DNA of 64,000 nt from Schizophyllum amplum. Lineage: Eukaryota; Basidiomycota; Agaricomycetes; Agaricales; Schizophyllaceae. Positions 1-10,984 of this stretch are shown here, in pieces; the stretch's first letter is position 1; every line of letters begins with the position of its first letter. The notes beneath the pieces were generated by a model. That model had not been told where the DNA came from and made no database searches. It saw nothing but the letters and a program-made list of their open reading frames with translations. The DNA lies in assembly GCA_007026445.1 (NCBI GenBank), contig VDMD01000033.1, positions 1 through 64,000 on the forward strand, given 5' to 3'. The position numbers and the translations under genes are program-made.

Positions 1-857
1 AAGAGTTCTGGTACATAGAGTGTACCTACCCATAACCAAATGCCCGGTTACCCTGTCGGTTACCCCTCAGACAATGGTGGGTTACCTCGCTTCTCAAATA
101 CACGATTTTCCTTTGTGTGTACGTGCGCTGGCCTCCGCCCGGGCGGCCGCGGGCTAGCCTGGGCTAGCATTCCGAGGGCATGATGTCACCTCCATTGATC
201 CCCGATGTCCATTGTTCCCCGCCGAGCCCACGCCAGGCAACCACACCGCAGCCGCTATTGCGGCCTTCCTCTCTCCAATATCTCCCTTCAGTGTTTGGCT
301 TGACTATGAGTTCATTGAGGCCGAGATGCTTAGTTTACGAGTAGAGTAAGGGGAATCTCAATTCTTGAACTTCAATACACGACACGCAGTCGCGCCTGAG
401 TCGCGCCACGCCGAAAGGCGTGTGTGATTTGAAGGCGTCGCGCGACGCGGAAAGATACGCGTGCTGCCCATCGGAGCCGTCATCGTGACAACGCCACATA
501 GCTCTTGCCAAATCTGATCAATAGCGCTGATCGCGGCTTTCGCTCTGTTCTCATGCAGCGTTCGCGCGCCAGACGACTGCCAACAATGAATGAATTATTC
601 TGGGCCTTCGCGTCGCCCCTCATCGCACAAAGCACTGTATTGAAGTACCGCAGCCCATCATTGAGAGGAGGGTCAAGTTTTGATCACCTTGACGAATTCA
701 TTTCCGAAGAAGTTGAACAATGGGCGCGAAGTGTGCAAGTCGAGCCGGTATGAACGGTGCGTCAGCATAATGCAAGCTTGAAAAGCGCACGCTCAACGCT
801 CTCATATTAGCTCTTCCGCCGCCTTCACTCACACCTGCGCAAGCGCGCTATCAGGCC
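1..857. other. Non-coding left edge with GGTTACC motifs
   Basis: No convincing gene is visible. The first 90 bases hold three copies of GGTTACC (46-52, 58-64, 80-86). The first 16 bases (aagagttctggtacat) recur exactly at 8947-8962. The frame open at 505-753 has no recognisable motif. The 3' part should contain the promoter of the gene starting at 858. Confidence 0.4.
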
Positions 858-3800
858 ATGTCCGGGAACTTCGATCGTATGCCTGCGAGCAAGCGCCAGC
901 GAACTACCACGGACGCACTTTCCATCGGTCTCGCCAGGAATGATGGGCCTCAGGCTGCTCAGTTCACCAACAGCAGACTGCCACCATACTTGCCTATGCC
1001 ATCGTACACTATGCCACCCGACTCGTTGTACTCAAATCACCCCCTCGCAAACCTCTTCATGCCTGCTCCGCACTCCTCCGCTGCTGCAGCAATCTTACCA
1101 TCTGTGTCCTCCTACAACGGTCTCTCGCGCTCAATCACCGCTCTTCCGAACTCGAGCCATCTCTCGCACATCTCCGAGGCAGAGACTTACGAAACACACG
1201 CTACTCGGGTGGAGATGCAGGACGCGCTGAAAGCCGGCAAGGCAAGCTCGAACAATTACAACCGACACGTAGCCGCATACGAGAAATATTGGATGCAATA
1301 CCAACACGCGCGCGTTCAGCAAAATCCGGACCACGTCCATGTGCCGCCGCATCCTATCACGGCGACCAAGGTCGCAATCTTTCTCAAGTATGAGTGTGAG
1401 CGTCCCAAGGTACGGCCGTCTATTTCAGTCACTGCTTCGAGCTAGAATACTGATCCCTCCTATAGCGTCATACCGATGGCGAAGAGCGCGCCGGTAGCAC
1501 CGTTGGCCTTGAACACGTCAAGCAATGCGTCAGTGCTCTTGAGAGCTATCGCTTTAACCATCAACATGAACCTGTCTACACGGATTGCGCGGACGCGCAG
1601 AAGCCGCTGCGGAACGACGCGCGCATCAAACAGTTCGAGATCTCCAAGAAAGCTAGTGAACCTCAGCGCATTATGTCCGGGCAGAAATCGAAGGCGACGG
1701 GGACATCATCAGGTGAGTGTAGACCGTTTGCATGATGTAGGCCTTGAACTGACTATAGGCCAGATACGTACACCGTCCAAGAGCTGAAACGGAGCTCTAT
1801 GTGGTGCTTGCAAGGCAGAAAGGGCCCTTCTGCTCTTCTGCTAGGCGTCCGCGATCGAAGCATGCTGCTGCTGTCGTCTGTCACCGCATTTCGTGGGGAC
1901 AGCACACGCTCGCTGCTGTTCTCCGATATCAGTATTCGCGATGTGCCGATGCCGGAGCTCTCGGACTACACAGCTGGTGTAACTGCTACTATCGAGGTAT
2001 GAATAGAGCGCTCATGCCCTTCATCATTACTCATAGCATACTTACAGGCGCTCGTACTTTTGCGTGATCAAGGGAAGCATAATCAGGAAGGGCGGGTTGA
2101 GGAGCATGCCGCGTTCAGACACCGTGATCCGGAGCTCTGCTGCATTGGTGCAGTCGCCCTCTATTTCTTTGTGCTCTTCCATGTCGTCGAACGCGAAGTT
2201 CCCGATTTCGCACCGGACTTCTCCGACTCCACCAGTGGCGACTATGGACGGCGTCCATGGTACTCTATTCATATGTTCCCTGGGAAGGACGGTGACGATA
2301 CGGAGATGTCGTATAAGCGTGAGTCTCGCTATAACTCGTGTTACGATGTTTTGTTGATTGTGAGCTTCATCAACAGAGCATTTGAACCGCGTAAACTTGA
2401 TTCAGGCGCGCAATAACATCATCATATCGGCGAAGACGCACGCCGGCCGCAAGTTCACGGTCAAGAACATTCGCGACAACCGTGCTTCGCGCTCCGAAGC
2501 TAAAGCTGTGGGCAGATGGAGCGAGAGCGGTAACGGCGCATACGATCGCTACGACCGGTCGCTCCCAATTGAGGGCATGCTGGCTGCGGCTAGCTTCAAT
2601 GGGCAGCGGCCAGAGGCGTATATGATACCGAGAAATTGTCTAGGTGAGCGATTTTCCCCCAATATATCAGATTTGTGACTTACACTGTCATAGAGCCGCC
2701 TCCTGAGCTTATCAAGACCCTGTTCCCTTGGGTTGAAGAGGAGCAGGAGAAGATGAAGACGCGGCGCGAGACACATGGCGTACTAGCAGCCGACTACGCC
2801 CTCAAGGGATTCCTCGATTTCCTCATTCGTGCGCGGCGCATTTTGCTTCAAGACGCCGCCATCCTCTACTGCACTCATCCTACTTGCGAGTTCCTCAAGT
2901 ATGCGCCCTTCAATGATCAGTCCTTCCACGCCTTCGCCGTTCGCTCAACTCAGATTATCCTGGATGTTGAGCAACGCTTTCGCGAGAACATGCGAAATCT
3001 GCCCGCTCATGTCGCCAATACCTTCCGCGGGGTCGTCAATACGTACGGAATGGAGCAGCAGTATCTCATGAAGCAGATTAACTCTCGGTTTGGGGCCATG
3101 GAGGCTATGATCTCGCAGCTGGCTCAGGCTGATACGGGGCGGCCTCGCAAGTGCAGGCAGGCGGTCCCTCCAATTTTCGGTGAGTAGAATTGTGCAGCAT
3201 GAGTACATTTGACTGATCCGCTACTTGCTCTAGTACCTGCAATGGGTCCAGCGGCTGCATCGGCAGAGCTTGGGAGAACCTGTGACCCCACTTCCACGCC
3301 TCTTACCCCCTCTCTGCCGCCCGCGCACATGCCCGCTCCCCCTTCTGATCACGACTCGGAACCCATCCCCATCTCAACCGACTCTCACCCCGAGACACCA
3401 AATGCGCTCGATATATTCAACCCCGGAGTCAACCAGACCTGCCACCCGTCTCCCTCTGAAAGCCAAGCCAAATGCCGCGAGGTGGCCATGGCCGAGCTCC
3501 GCGCGAAATACGGCGCTGACCGTGTGTCGCGGCATCGATGGGATTGGATTGAGTCAACGACTGCTACTCCCTCCCGCTTCCTCCCCTGCTATCTGTATAC
3601 TCGCAAGAAGCGCGTCTTGGATGATGGACGCGTCAAGGAGGAGTCATTATCTGTCGACGACATCTGGCAGGAGCATGTTGTGGGGCTCGACGGCCAGCTA
3701 TCCATCGTTCAGCTGAATGATGGGTGGGGAGGGTCTTGGAAGCGCAACAATGCAAGCGAAAAATCGGAAGGATCGCGTCGCACCAAGCTGGTCAACCTTA

Positions 3801-4009
3801 TCGAGGAACTGCAGAGGCGGCCGAACTGGACCTCGTCGTTCGCCCTCCAGTTTCTGCGTGACAGATATCCCATTGACCGCCAGTCACCCTTCACTCACCT
3901 CCGGTCTGCCCGCAGCTTCATGGAGTGGCTTCAGAGCACGAAGAAAGGCGATAACATAGCGTCTGTGTTGTCCTCCGCAGGCACATACCACGGCATGACG
4001 AGTACTTAA
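858..4009 (+). CDS. Ndc10_II / GCR1_C domain protein (Crypton-type tyrosine-recombinase family)
   Basis: Seven exons (858-1409, 1466-1712, 1764-1996, 2048-2318, 2377-2643, 2694-3179, 3234-4009) join in frame into 943 residues. Residues about 265-520 match the Ndc10 domain-II fold, which derives from tyrosine recombinases: an Arg-containing FRGDSTR block (310-315), an HAGR motif (H456, R459) and a downstream Tyr in GAYDRY (Y490 or Y493), i.e. the R...HxxR...Y pattern of Crypton recombinases. Residues about 840-925 match the GCR1_C DNA-binding domain (DDIWQEHVVGLDG...). The N-terminal 190 residues are Pro/Ser-rich. Fungi carry many such proteins, some being Crypton transposases and some domesticated DNA-binding factors. 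The role here is probably sequence-specific DNA binding, with recombinase activity possible because the catalytic residues look retained. The intron-3 acceptor after GCCAG is chosen because the nearer TATAG would break the frame. Confidence 0.85.
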
Positions 4010-6422
4010 TTCCTTCGTTATTCGAGAGCTTGTCAGAAGCACCCAGTCTTCGGTATATCTCGTACTTCATCACTGTAGTATGATGATGTTCATTTATTAC
4101 GCTCACTCTCTCTAATATGGCTATCGTGAGAGACGGTGCCCTATGCATACTAGATTGTGGCACGCAGAAGTTTGAGCGTACTGAACGGTCAATCCTGTGT
4201 CAAGTCAGAGTTTGAGTAGTCAAAAGCAATGAGCGGCACCTATACAATGATAATGATGTCGACTCGCTGCTTTCTCTCGTGCGCCACGGACTGCAGAAAA
4301 AAAACGACGCTGAGGAGGAATATTGTCATCAAATAACTTAGAACTGAAGTCAAATCGGGCCGATATTGCGGCGGGCGGCGATTCGATCGACCTTGCCCTT
4401 GTACTTCTTCGACGCGCTCTCCGCACGCTGCGCTCTCCTCCGCCTATCACTACTTACGATCATCGCCGGACTCAAACGCGAGCTCCATTATTCTCTAAAG
4501 CCTTGCCTCCCTCCTGGCAAGCAACAACACGCTCGTGACTTCACGTCCCCGCCCCTTTGCCCGCTTCAGCAACTACCCTGCAGCTTCGAAGGAGTACTTA
4601 GTGGGCACAGCGAACGTTCTGGGTGCTTCTTTCAGCGCGGCAGGAGCTCGACGTCCGAAAGGAAGCGCGAGACGGACAGCGTGCATGACAAGCACAGCGA
4701 AGCGCGCCCGTCGTGCGTGCTCGCTCCAAGCCCTCGGCCATCTGCGTCGCCTTCGCCTATCCTCGCGCGTCGCCGTGCGTCTCCCGCGCAGCCTTCTCGG
4801 GTGCCATTCCCACCCATGCTTGTCGCTGTCGACCTGCAGTCCATCTCCCGCGCGCCGCCACCCATGCCCCGCGCTTCGCTTCCCGCCCCTCCCCTTCTGC
4901 CCGACGAACTCGACAGGAGTGAGTGCTGACAGCCGGACAATGGCGGAGTCGCAGACACCCACCACCGATCAACTTACAGCCCCTTGCCGCGCTCCTCCCT
5001 CGTCTTCCGCGCCCCCGTTCCCATCTCGGCACGCATGTTCAACATGCCCCTACACAGCTAGAATATGCGGATGCGCGGCTTCTACACGGTGACGGGGTGG
5101 TCGTCGCGTAGTGTAGCGCACCCAGACAAGCGAGCATGGCAACAGCGCGCAAGCTACTTGACCAGCAGCGAACTCGCACTGTTCATGATCGCGGTCATGA
5201 GCAGAGCCCGCTGACTTCCGACCTGGCTGGCCTCTGTCATTGCACGACCACCCGCCTTATACCTCGCTCATAGCGCTGGCCGCGCGGGCGCGGTCAAGGG
5301 CAATGTCCGCGACCCTAGCAACCTCGCCCCTCGCCTCACTCCCCGCTCCTACCTCGCATCTGCCCTATACTTGCTGCGAGCGCGTCCCCTCCCGCCCTGT
5401 CTGCACTATGCGTACAAGACGCCGTTGATGCTTGCTGTGAGCGGGGGTGAATGCGTGATCGGCGGCTTGGCGTCTACTCGTGCCACCGCCCTCTCCTGCC
5501 TCTCTGCACTCTTCTTGGGCGCTTGCAATGCCGCGGACCCCTTCAGGCGCCTCACAGGATCAACATCGACATTGGCACGCAAGCGCACGCGCCGCCGACG
5601 CCCTCCCGCTGCTCCGCGTCGCCCTCCCGCTGCTCTGCAACGCCCACCCGCTGCTTCGCACCACAACGGCTTCCCACATTGTTTCAAGGCCTGCATGATG
5701 AGCCTTCTTTGTTTTCTTACATGGTGTCTGGGTTCCAGATGGTGCTGTCTTATCAACTCGGGTAGTCTGGTGAAATTGGCAGTTGTATCACAATGAATAG
5801 AGATAATGTGTACTGCTACGTAGCCTCTCGCAATAAAAATGTTTGACTAACTACTGAGGAATCAGAGTGACCCCTACGAGTGGGGACTCAAGGGACATGC
5901 TAAGCTGGGGGATAGTACTCCGAGAGTACGTTGTATATTTGACAAGCGGACAGCGAAGAGGGGAGACATTGACACTAGACATTGTTGTCCGGATATGGTA
6001 ATCGCCACAATCGCTCGGAGGAGCGCACTCATTTGCTCATTCCTCGAGAACCGGTGGAGTAAGCACGAAACTATGATTAATTGAAGTGCATTGCATGCAT
6101 CAGAGTAGACTGAGAAATTACCAAAGCAAGCGAGCGCAGCGTAAGACGAGTATAACCTCGGAAGTGGCGGGTTGGCGAACTTGGCACGTGAGCTCAGTTC
6201 GACTTCACGTGTGATGCAATACTGAACTACTAGCGCAGTTCCTAAGTACTATCAGCTTTGTGCTTCTAAGTCCCCATCTCCTCCGTCACACGGGTCTTGT
6301 CAGCTGACGGTAGTGACCAACCACACATGTGTGGGGAAAAACAAGGAATTACTCTCTTCGGAAGGGCAGTCAATACGCGTATAAGTACGATGAAGGTCTA
6401 GTAAGGCTATATCACGCTACAT
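4010..6422. other. 2.4-kb gene-poor tract, Pro/Arg/Ala-rich in several frames
   Basis: No recognisable gene on either strand. From about 4350 to 5760 the DNA is C-rich on the plus strand, so several overlapping frames stay open and read as Pro/Arg/Ser-rich peptides. That is typical of composition, not selection. It includes a three-copy 21-base tandem repeat. From 5800 to 6420 the sequence becomes AT-richer and looks like ordinary intergenic DNA, including the 3' side of the minus-strand gene ending at 6423. Decayed mobile or repeat DNA is possible but unproven. Confidence 0.45.
5599..5661. repeat. Tandem repeat, 3 x 21 bases
   Basis: Three consecutive 21-base units beginning cgccctcccgctgct occupy 5599-5619, 5620-5640 and 5641-5661, with a few substitutions between copies. 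In one plus-strand frame they read as a repeated R/Q-R-P-P-A-A heptapeptide, but the surrounding frame has no other sign of being a gene. Confidence 0.8.
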
Positions 6423-8339
6423 CTAGCCAGATGCAACTCCCCTGAGTAGGCCTATGAAGGCTTCAACTCCAGTGCACGTTGGATCATTGATGGCGGCCAC
6501 AACGTCGGGGTGATCGCGGTGAGCGCGGTACCGTCGAAGGCCGTCCCTTGCGACCCGGACCCAAGTCGATTTCCTTTTGAGCGCCGTGTAAGTGTCCTGT
6601 AGGGACACTTCAACATCCTATTCAACTATCAGCAAGACTATGGTGGCAACAATGAAAATCACTTACCGTTCCAGGATACTTCTTCGTAACAACGTACTCG
6701 TCGATAAATTCTATAGCAAAGGCCCACTGATTAGCTATGCTCTCAAACCTCAGGTCGCGCATCTTGTTCTTCGCATTGTTGAAGGTGTCGTATCCGTCTC
6801 TCGCTCGTAACTCCGCTGCAAGCCACATGGTCCTCCCAAGTTCGGGGTCACGGGCGGCCGAATCTTGTTCAACAACGCGCCTAGCCTGCCCTCTCGCACG
6901 GATCTCATCCATTGACAGGAGCTTGCTGGTGCTCGATGTGGCAAGGGCTTCGAGTTTTTGATCTGTTGTAGCCATCAGGCCATCGATCTGAGCACCGGAC
7001 CAAGGAGACACTCACGAGCGGCCGCCAAATCAGCAGACTGGGCGCGCTGGGGTAGGAACGGCCCATAACCCAGCTGAAGTTCTGGTCAGTCGGCAGAATT
7101 ATTCAGCAGGAGATGTACTCACCGAGTCGATGAACAAGCTATACTCAAAAGACTCCTTGTCTACGACCAGCTTGGGACAGTGGTTGGAAGCCTCTTCCAG
7201 GGATATACCTTGGACAACTTGAAGAATGGCGCGTTTGAACTGGTCAAAGGGTCGAGAGTACGAAAGTTTGAAGTTATCGCCTGAATTTCGCGTCGTTAGT
7301 TAGATATGCGGAAGGGCACATTCGCTCACCTCCAATCGCGCTGGCAGTCTTCTGGATTTCGCCTAGTATATCGCGCCATTCCGCCGTCGCCTGTTGTCCT
7401 GCGGCATCGCTCGTGACTGAGACGGTCATATCCACCCTGTCGGGCAGCACGCGCTGCTCCGGCAGGACTTCGCGCCTGTCGTAGATGTTAAAGCTCAGGT
7501 TCTGTAAAGCAATGTCAGTTTAGATGCTCCGCTGTGTCACTGTGGCTTTGTACCTGTATTTGATGGCCCATTGTGTAGAGTTTGTCGAAGGACGTTCCCG
7601 TGGTATGAGCAAACGCGCCCGGACCGAACTCCTCAGCCGCGAATATGTTGACTGCGCTACCAGCGTCTTGAACATACTGGAAGGCACCGGGAAAGTCTGG
7701 CGCATCATTGTCGGGCGGTAGAGACAGCAACCCATCTTCGAAAGGGAGAGACGATGACTCCTGTGGAAGACGAGCGTCAGCAAGGAGGAAAATTCTGGCG
7801 AAGGGGAGATGTACGTACAAGGAACGGGGCGAGTGCGGACGCTGAGGAAGCGCCGATGATTTGTGAGTTCGACGACTTGAAAGCTCGACCGGCGGACGCT
7901 TTGACACGGCCAGCGCGGCCTCGACCGCGCGAGACTCGAACACCGTGTGCGGGGTCGTAGGTTCTCTTGGGTTCGCGAGTCGTGAATCCGTATTTGGAGT
8001 CCAGCAGAATGTCAATGAGGTGCTGCTTCTTCGCCCTTTTGAGCTTGAGTGTCGCCGGCAGAGGCGTAAGGATGTTGTCGAGCTGGCTCCTGATGATATC
8101 ACAGAGTTGAGGAACATGAAATGGCCTTCGTAAGAGCAAGTCAGCAAGTGCGAGCATGGTAAAAGCGTTGCGTGCGAAGGGTCATCAACTCACCTCAGCT
8201 CTTCTGGCTCGTACGGCCGTGCACAGCGACCGCCTTCGGAATTCTGCAGCACGGCACCAGCCTTGGCCGCGCTCGTCTGCTGTTCTTGTTGTTCGAGTTG
8301 AACTTCGACTTCTGGTGAAGCAGATCGACGCGGTGACAT
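6423..8339 (-). CDS. Unrecognised basidiomycete protein, 505 residues
   Basis: Eight minus-strand exons (8339-8194, 8125-7819, 7760-7554, 7501-7330, 7280-7123, 7073-7016, 6962-6667, 6596-6423) join in frame to 505 residues. All introns are canonical GT-AG, so the gene is very likely real. I do not recognise the family. Residues about 45-110 (RPFHVPQLCDII...KKQHLIDILLD) are predicted helical and resemble a SAP-like or helical nucleic-acid-binding module, but this is weak. There follow a basic stretch rich in Arg-Gly, an acidic middle, and a C-terminal helical half with the conserved-looking WAFAIEFIDEY segment. There is no signal peptide or membrane segment. The neighbours (Ndc10-like gene and CpG-rich block) suggest a variable region. 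A nuclear role is inference only. Confidence 0.6.
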
Positions 8340-8946
8340 CGCAAGTACTTGAGTGAACAGCGCGAATAAGCGTGCGAGGGCGGCTTTCGCGAGTGAGAGC
8401 GGCGCGTCGAAGACGAGGAGCGAAAGGGGCGAAGACCGAACGCCCCCATTTTCTCAAAGTCCCGCTGCAGTCATCGGCTCGCGCAGACGACGAACGCGCC
8501 TTTCGCGCTGACGGAGAGTCAGTCGAATGTCGCGGTTCACGCGATGCCGAGGCAGGCAGCTGACCCCGCCGAAACACGGCGGCTGATTCAGATCGAGAGG
8601 GGGCGGCGGCGCGGCGGGGGACACCGGCGATAAGGGCGGGGGCGCGACCGGGGGCGCCGGCGAGACCGCGAAACGTGCGCGGGGAAATGTCAGAAACCGG
8701 TTTATTAAAACTACGTAGGCTTATCGGGGGCGCGTGGGTCGCTGAGACACGTTCTGGCGCGAACGCCGCGTTGAGCAGCGTTCGAGAGCCGCGAAGGGCG
8801 CGGAAGGCGCGAGCGGCGCGTTCGACCGCGTTCGCGGCGGCCAAAAAGGGAGGGCGCGAGCGGGGTAACCGGCGGCATCACCCCCGCGCGGGAAAAGCGC
8901 CGCACGTGATGTAACCCGGTCCAAGCGGGGGTTGCCCGGGCACTTC

Positions 8947-8962
8947 AAGAGTTCTGGTACAT
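8947..8962. repeat. Second copy of 16-base repeat found at window start
   Basis: The 16 bases aagagttctggtacat match bases 1-16 exactly and in the same orientation; flanking bases differ. The match may extend left of base 1, outside the window. It could mark the end of an insertion or be chance: about half an exact 16-base match is expected by chance among all pairs in 64 kb. Confidence 0.5.
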
Positions 8963-9258
8963 CGCAGTTGCTCCAGGGCTCTTATCTTCGGCGACGCGCG
9001 GCGACTGTGTCCTACTGCTTCAATCTCCGTCCTCGATGCGCGTCTGCTCAACGGCTGCTGTTGTTGGAGGGCCTGTGGAATACGATGACTCTCGTACCGT
9101 CACCGACGGTTACCTATATTCCTGACCTCATTGGCGCTTTCCGAGGCAAAAGGTGGCGCTTTTTGACTACGATCTCTGGTTTGCAATTGTTTGTGTCGCC
9201 CTTTGGCTCCTTTGGCAGTCGTCCTCCTTGCTCTGCGTAACGCTGCATTCACGTCTTC

Positions 9259-9296
9259 TTCATGGATTCCCGGTTGCTTCATGGATTCCCGGTTGC
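9259..9296. repeat. Perfect tandem duplication, 2 x 19 bases
   Basis: The unit ttcatggattcccggttgc occurs twice head to tail (9259-9277, 9278-9296). It lies upstream of the esterase start, outside any supported gene, and looks like a recent replication-slippage duplication. Confidence 0.9.
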
Positions 9297-9576
9297 TGGC
9301 AGACATCTCGAGAGCAACATTTCAGTCGATGTTTCACGCGCGGATGACTGGCGATCGTAAATGAATATTTGCGTTCCGACGGGCCAACATTCGACATGTC
9401 TCGCGCACGCCGAGCGTAGCGATCAGACACTCCACGACGACGTCCTCCTCCAGTTTACCGTACGTCATCCCGATTGCCCGCGACTTTTGCCTACATAACA
9501 AGGCGCGATGTTGCCCTAACTCTACACGACCTTTACTTGCTCTCATACCCCTCGCAACTTCTGCGCGCCACCGAAA

Positions 9577-10678
9577 ATGGCTGGAATTATCCTCACCGGC
9601 CTCTCCGTTCTCACCTCCTTGATACCAGCGGACGCTGCGTTCGTCCCGTACACGGCGTCTACACTTCGGTCCCGCAGTGGCACGAATAGCTCCTCCGGCT
9701 GCGACAGCGACGTCAGCTGGGACTTCGACCACGACCACCACCATGTTCAGAACACCACCGTCGGCGGGGAGGAGCGGACGTACCTCGTCCATATACCCGA
9801 GAACTACAATCACTCCCTCTCACATTCGCTCGTCGTCTCCTTCCACGGCGCCAGCGCCAACATGTACGATCAGGAGCAGGCGTCACAGCTGTCTATTGCA
9901 GGGCAGCGGCTGAACGGCATGGGTGTTATCACCGTGTTCCCGCAAGGGCTAGAAGGAGACAACGGGCGGACGGCATGGCGAAGCGCGCCGTATGCCAACG
10001 AAGATGCAGACGACGTGAGTTGGTTGTTTTGAGGCGCAACGTGCGAACGCTAACTCCTCTTAGATTGACTTTACGGGCGCTGTCCTCAACGAGGTTTTCG
10101 ACAACCTGTGTGTCGACCAAAGTCGTGTCTACGCTTCCGGAAAGTCCAATGGTGGAGGTTTTGTGAGTAAAGCCTCATTTTTTTTACCCCTTACTGACGC
10201 CCACATGTAGACGAACCGCCTCGCGTGCAACGCCAACATCACCTCCCGATTTGCAGCATACGGGCTAATATCGGGCGCGTACTATCCCGACTCGCTATCA
10301 GGCGACGACTGCAAGCCAGGCCGCAAGGTCCCCGTCCTCATCTCACACGGTGATGCCGACGAGACCATCAAGTTTGACGGCGAGACGTCCGACGACGATG
10401 AGGAGGAGCTGCCCAGCATCAACGATTTTGCGGAGAACTGGGCATACCGCAATGGATACGAGAAGGATGACTACGAGATGTCGCAGCCGCACAACGACAC
10501 CAACCTGTGGACGTGGGGCGACGATGGCGACGAGGGGCAGGTCAGGCGCTATCGCATCAAGGGCATGGACCATATATGGCCGAGCACGATTGAGGGGTTG
10601 GATGCGGACGGCAAGTCTGCGCCTTTCAACATCACGGAGTCCGACTTGTTACCGTTTTTCGACCAGTACACGCTCTAA
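9577..10678 (+). CDS. Secreted CE1-like esterase (feruloyl esterase / PHB-depolymerase-like)
   Basis: Three exons (9577-10014, 10064-10162, 10211-10678) give 334 residues. The N-terminus (MAGIILTGLSVLTSLIPADA) is a signal peptide, so the enzyme is probably secreted. The alpha/beta-hydrolase triad is visible: nucleophile Ser in GKSNGGG (about residue 174), Asp in the HGDADETIKFDG segment, and His in GMDHIWPS near the C-terminus. The oxyanion-hole segment VVSFHGASANM precedes them. This order is that of the LpqC/esterase-PHB group of carbohydrate esterase family 1, which includes fungal feruloyl and acetylxylan esterases that remove ester groups from plant cell-wall polymers. No carbohydrate-binding module is seen. 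The exact substrate cannot be decided from sequence. Confidence 0.85.
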
Positions 10679-10984
10679 GGACGGCGGGCGACTGACAGTG
10701 ATGCATTGCACGAATGTGTGGCTGGGAGTTCAATGGATTCGACCTATCGATGTAGCATACGTATACCCCTCAACCTTACACTTGTACTATAATAACAACT
10801 CAGTCTTTCCAACCCATGCCAATTTGAATGGGTCAACAATGGGTGCTCGTCCGGACTGGCCGGCCCGCCTTAGACTCACTGATCATACTTACCCATGATG
10901 TTGAGTCACGTCTGCTTTCGCGCAGCGCGGTCTCCTACTCTCCCCTTCGCTCCGCGCGCTCTTCACTCGCAACGGATACGAAGC

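Larger units (their letters stand above)
8340..9576. other. CpG-rich gene-free interval
   Basis: Bases about 8360-8950 are extremely rich in G, C and CpG (runs of gcggcg, gggggcg). Long frames stay open on both strands here, including one of 219 codons on the minus strand, but they read as Arg/Ala/Pro-rich with no domain. The block ends near the 16-base repeat copy at 8947-8962. From 9000 to 9576 base composition returns to normal, and the 3' part should hold the promoter of the esterase gene. Confidence 0.5.

Noticed and set aside
4366..5092. Several overlapping 130-187 codon frames on both strands
   Set aside because: They overlap each other, lack domains and intron signals, and have the Pro/Arg/Ser bias expected from C-rich DNA.
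8185..8844. 219-codon minus-strand open frame over the CpG-rich block
   Set aside because: It reads as Arg/Ala/Ser-rich text with no motif, overlaps the first exon of the better-supported 8-exon gene in another frame, and is explained by high GC content lowering stop frequency.
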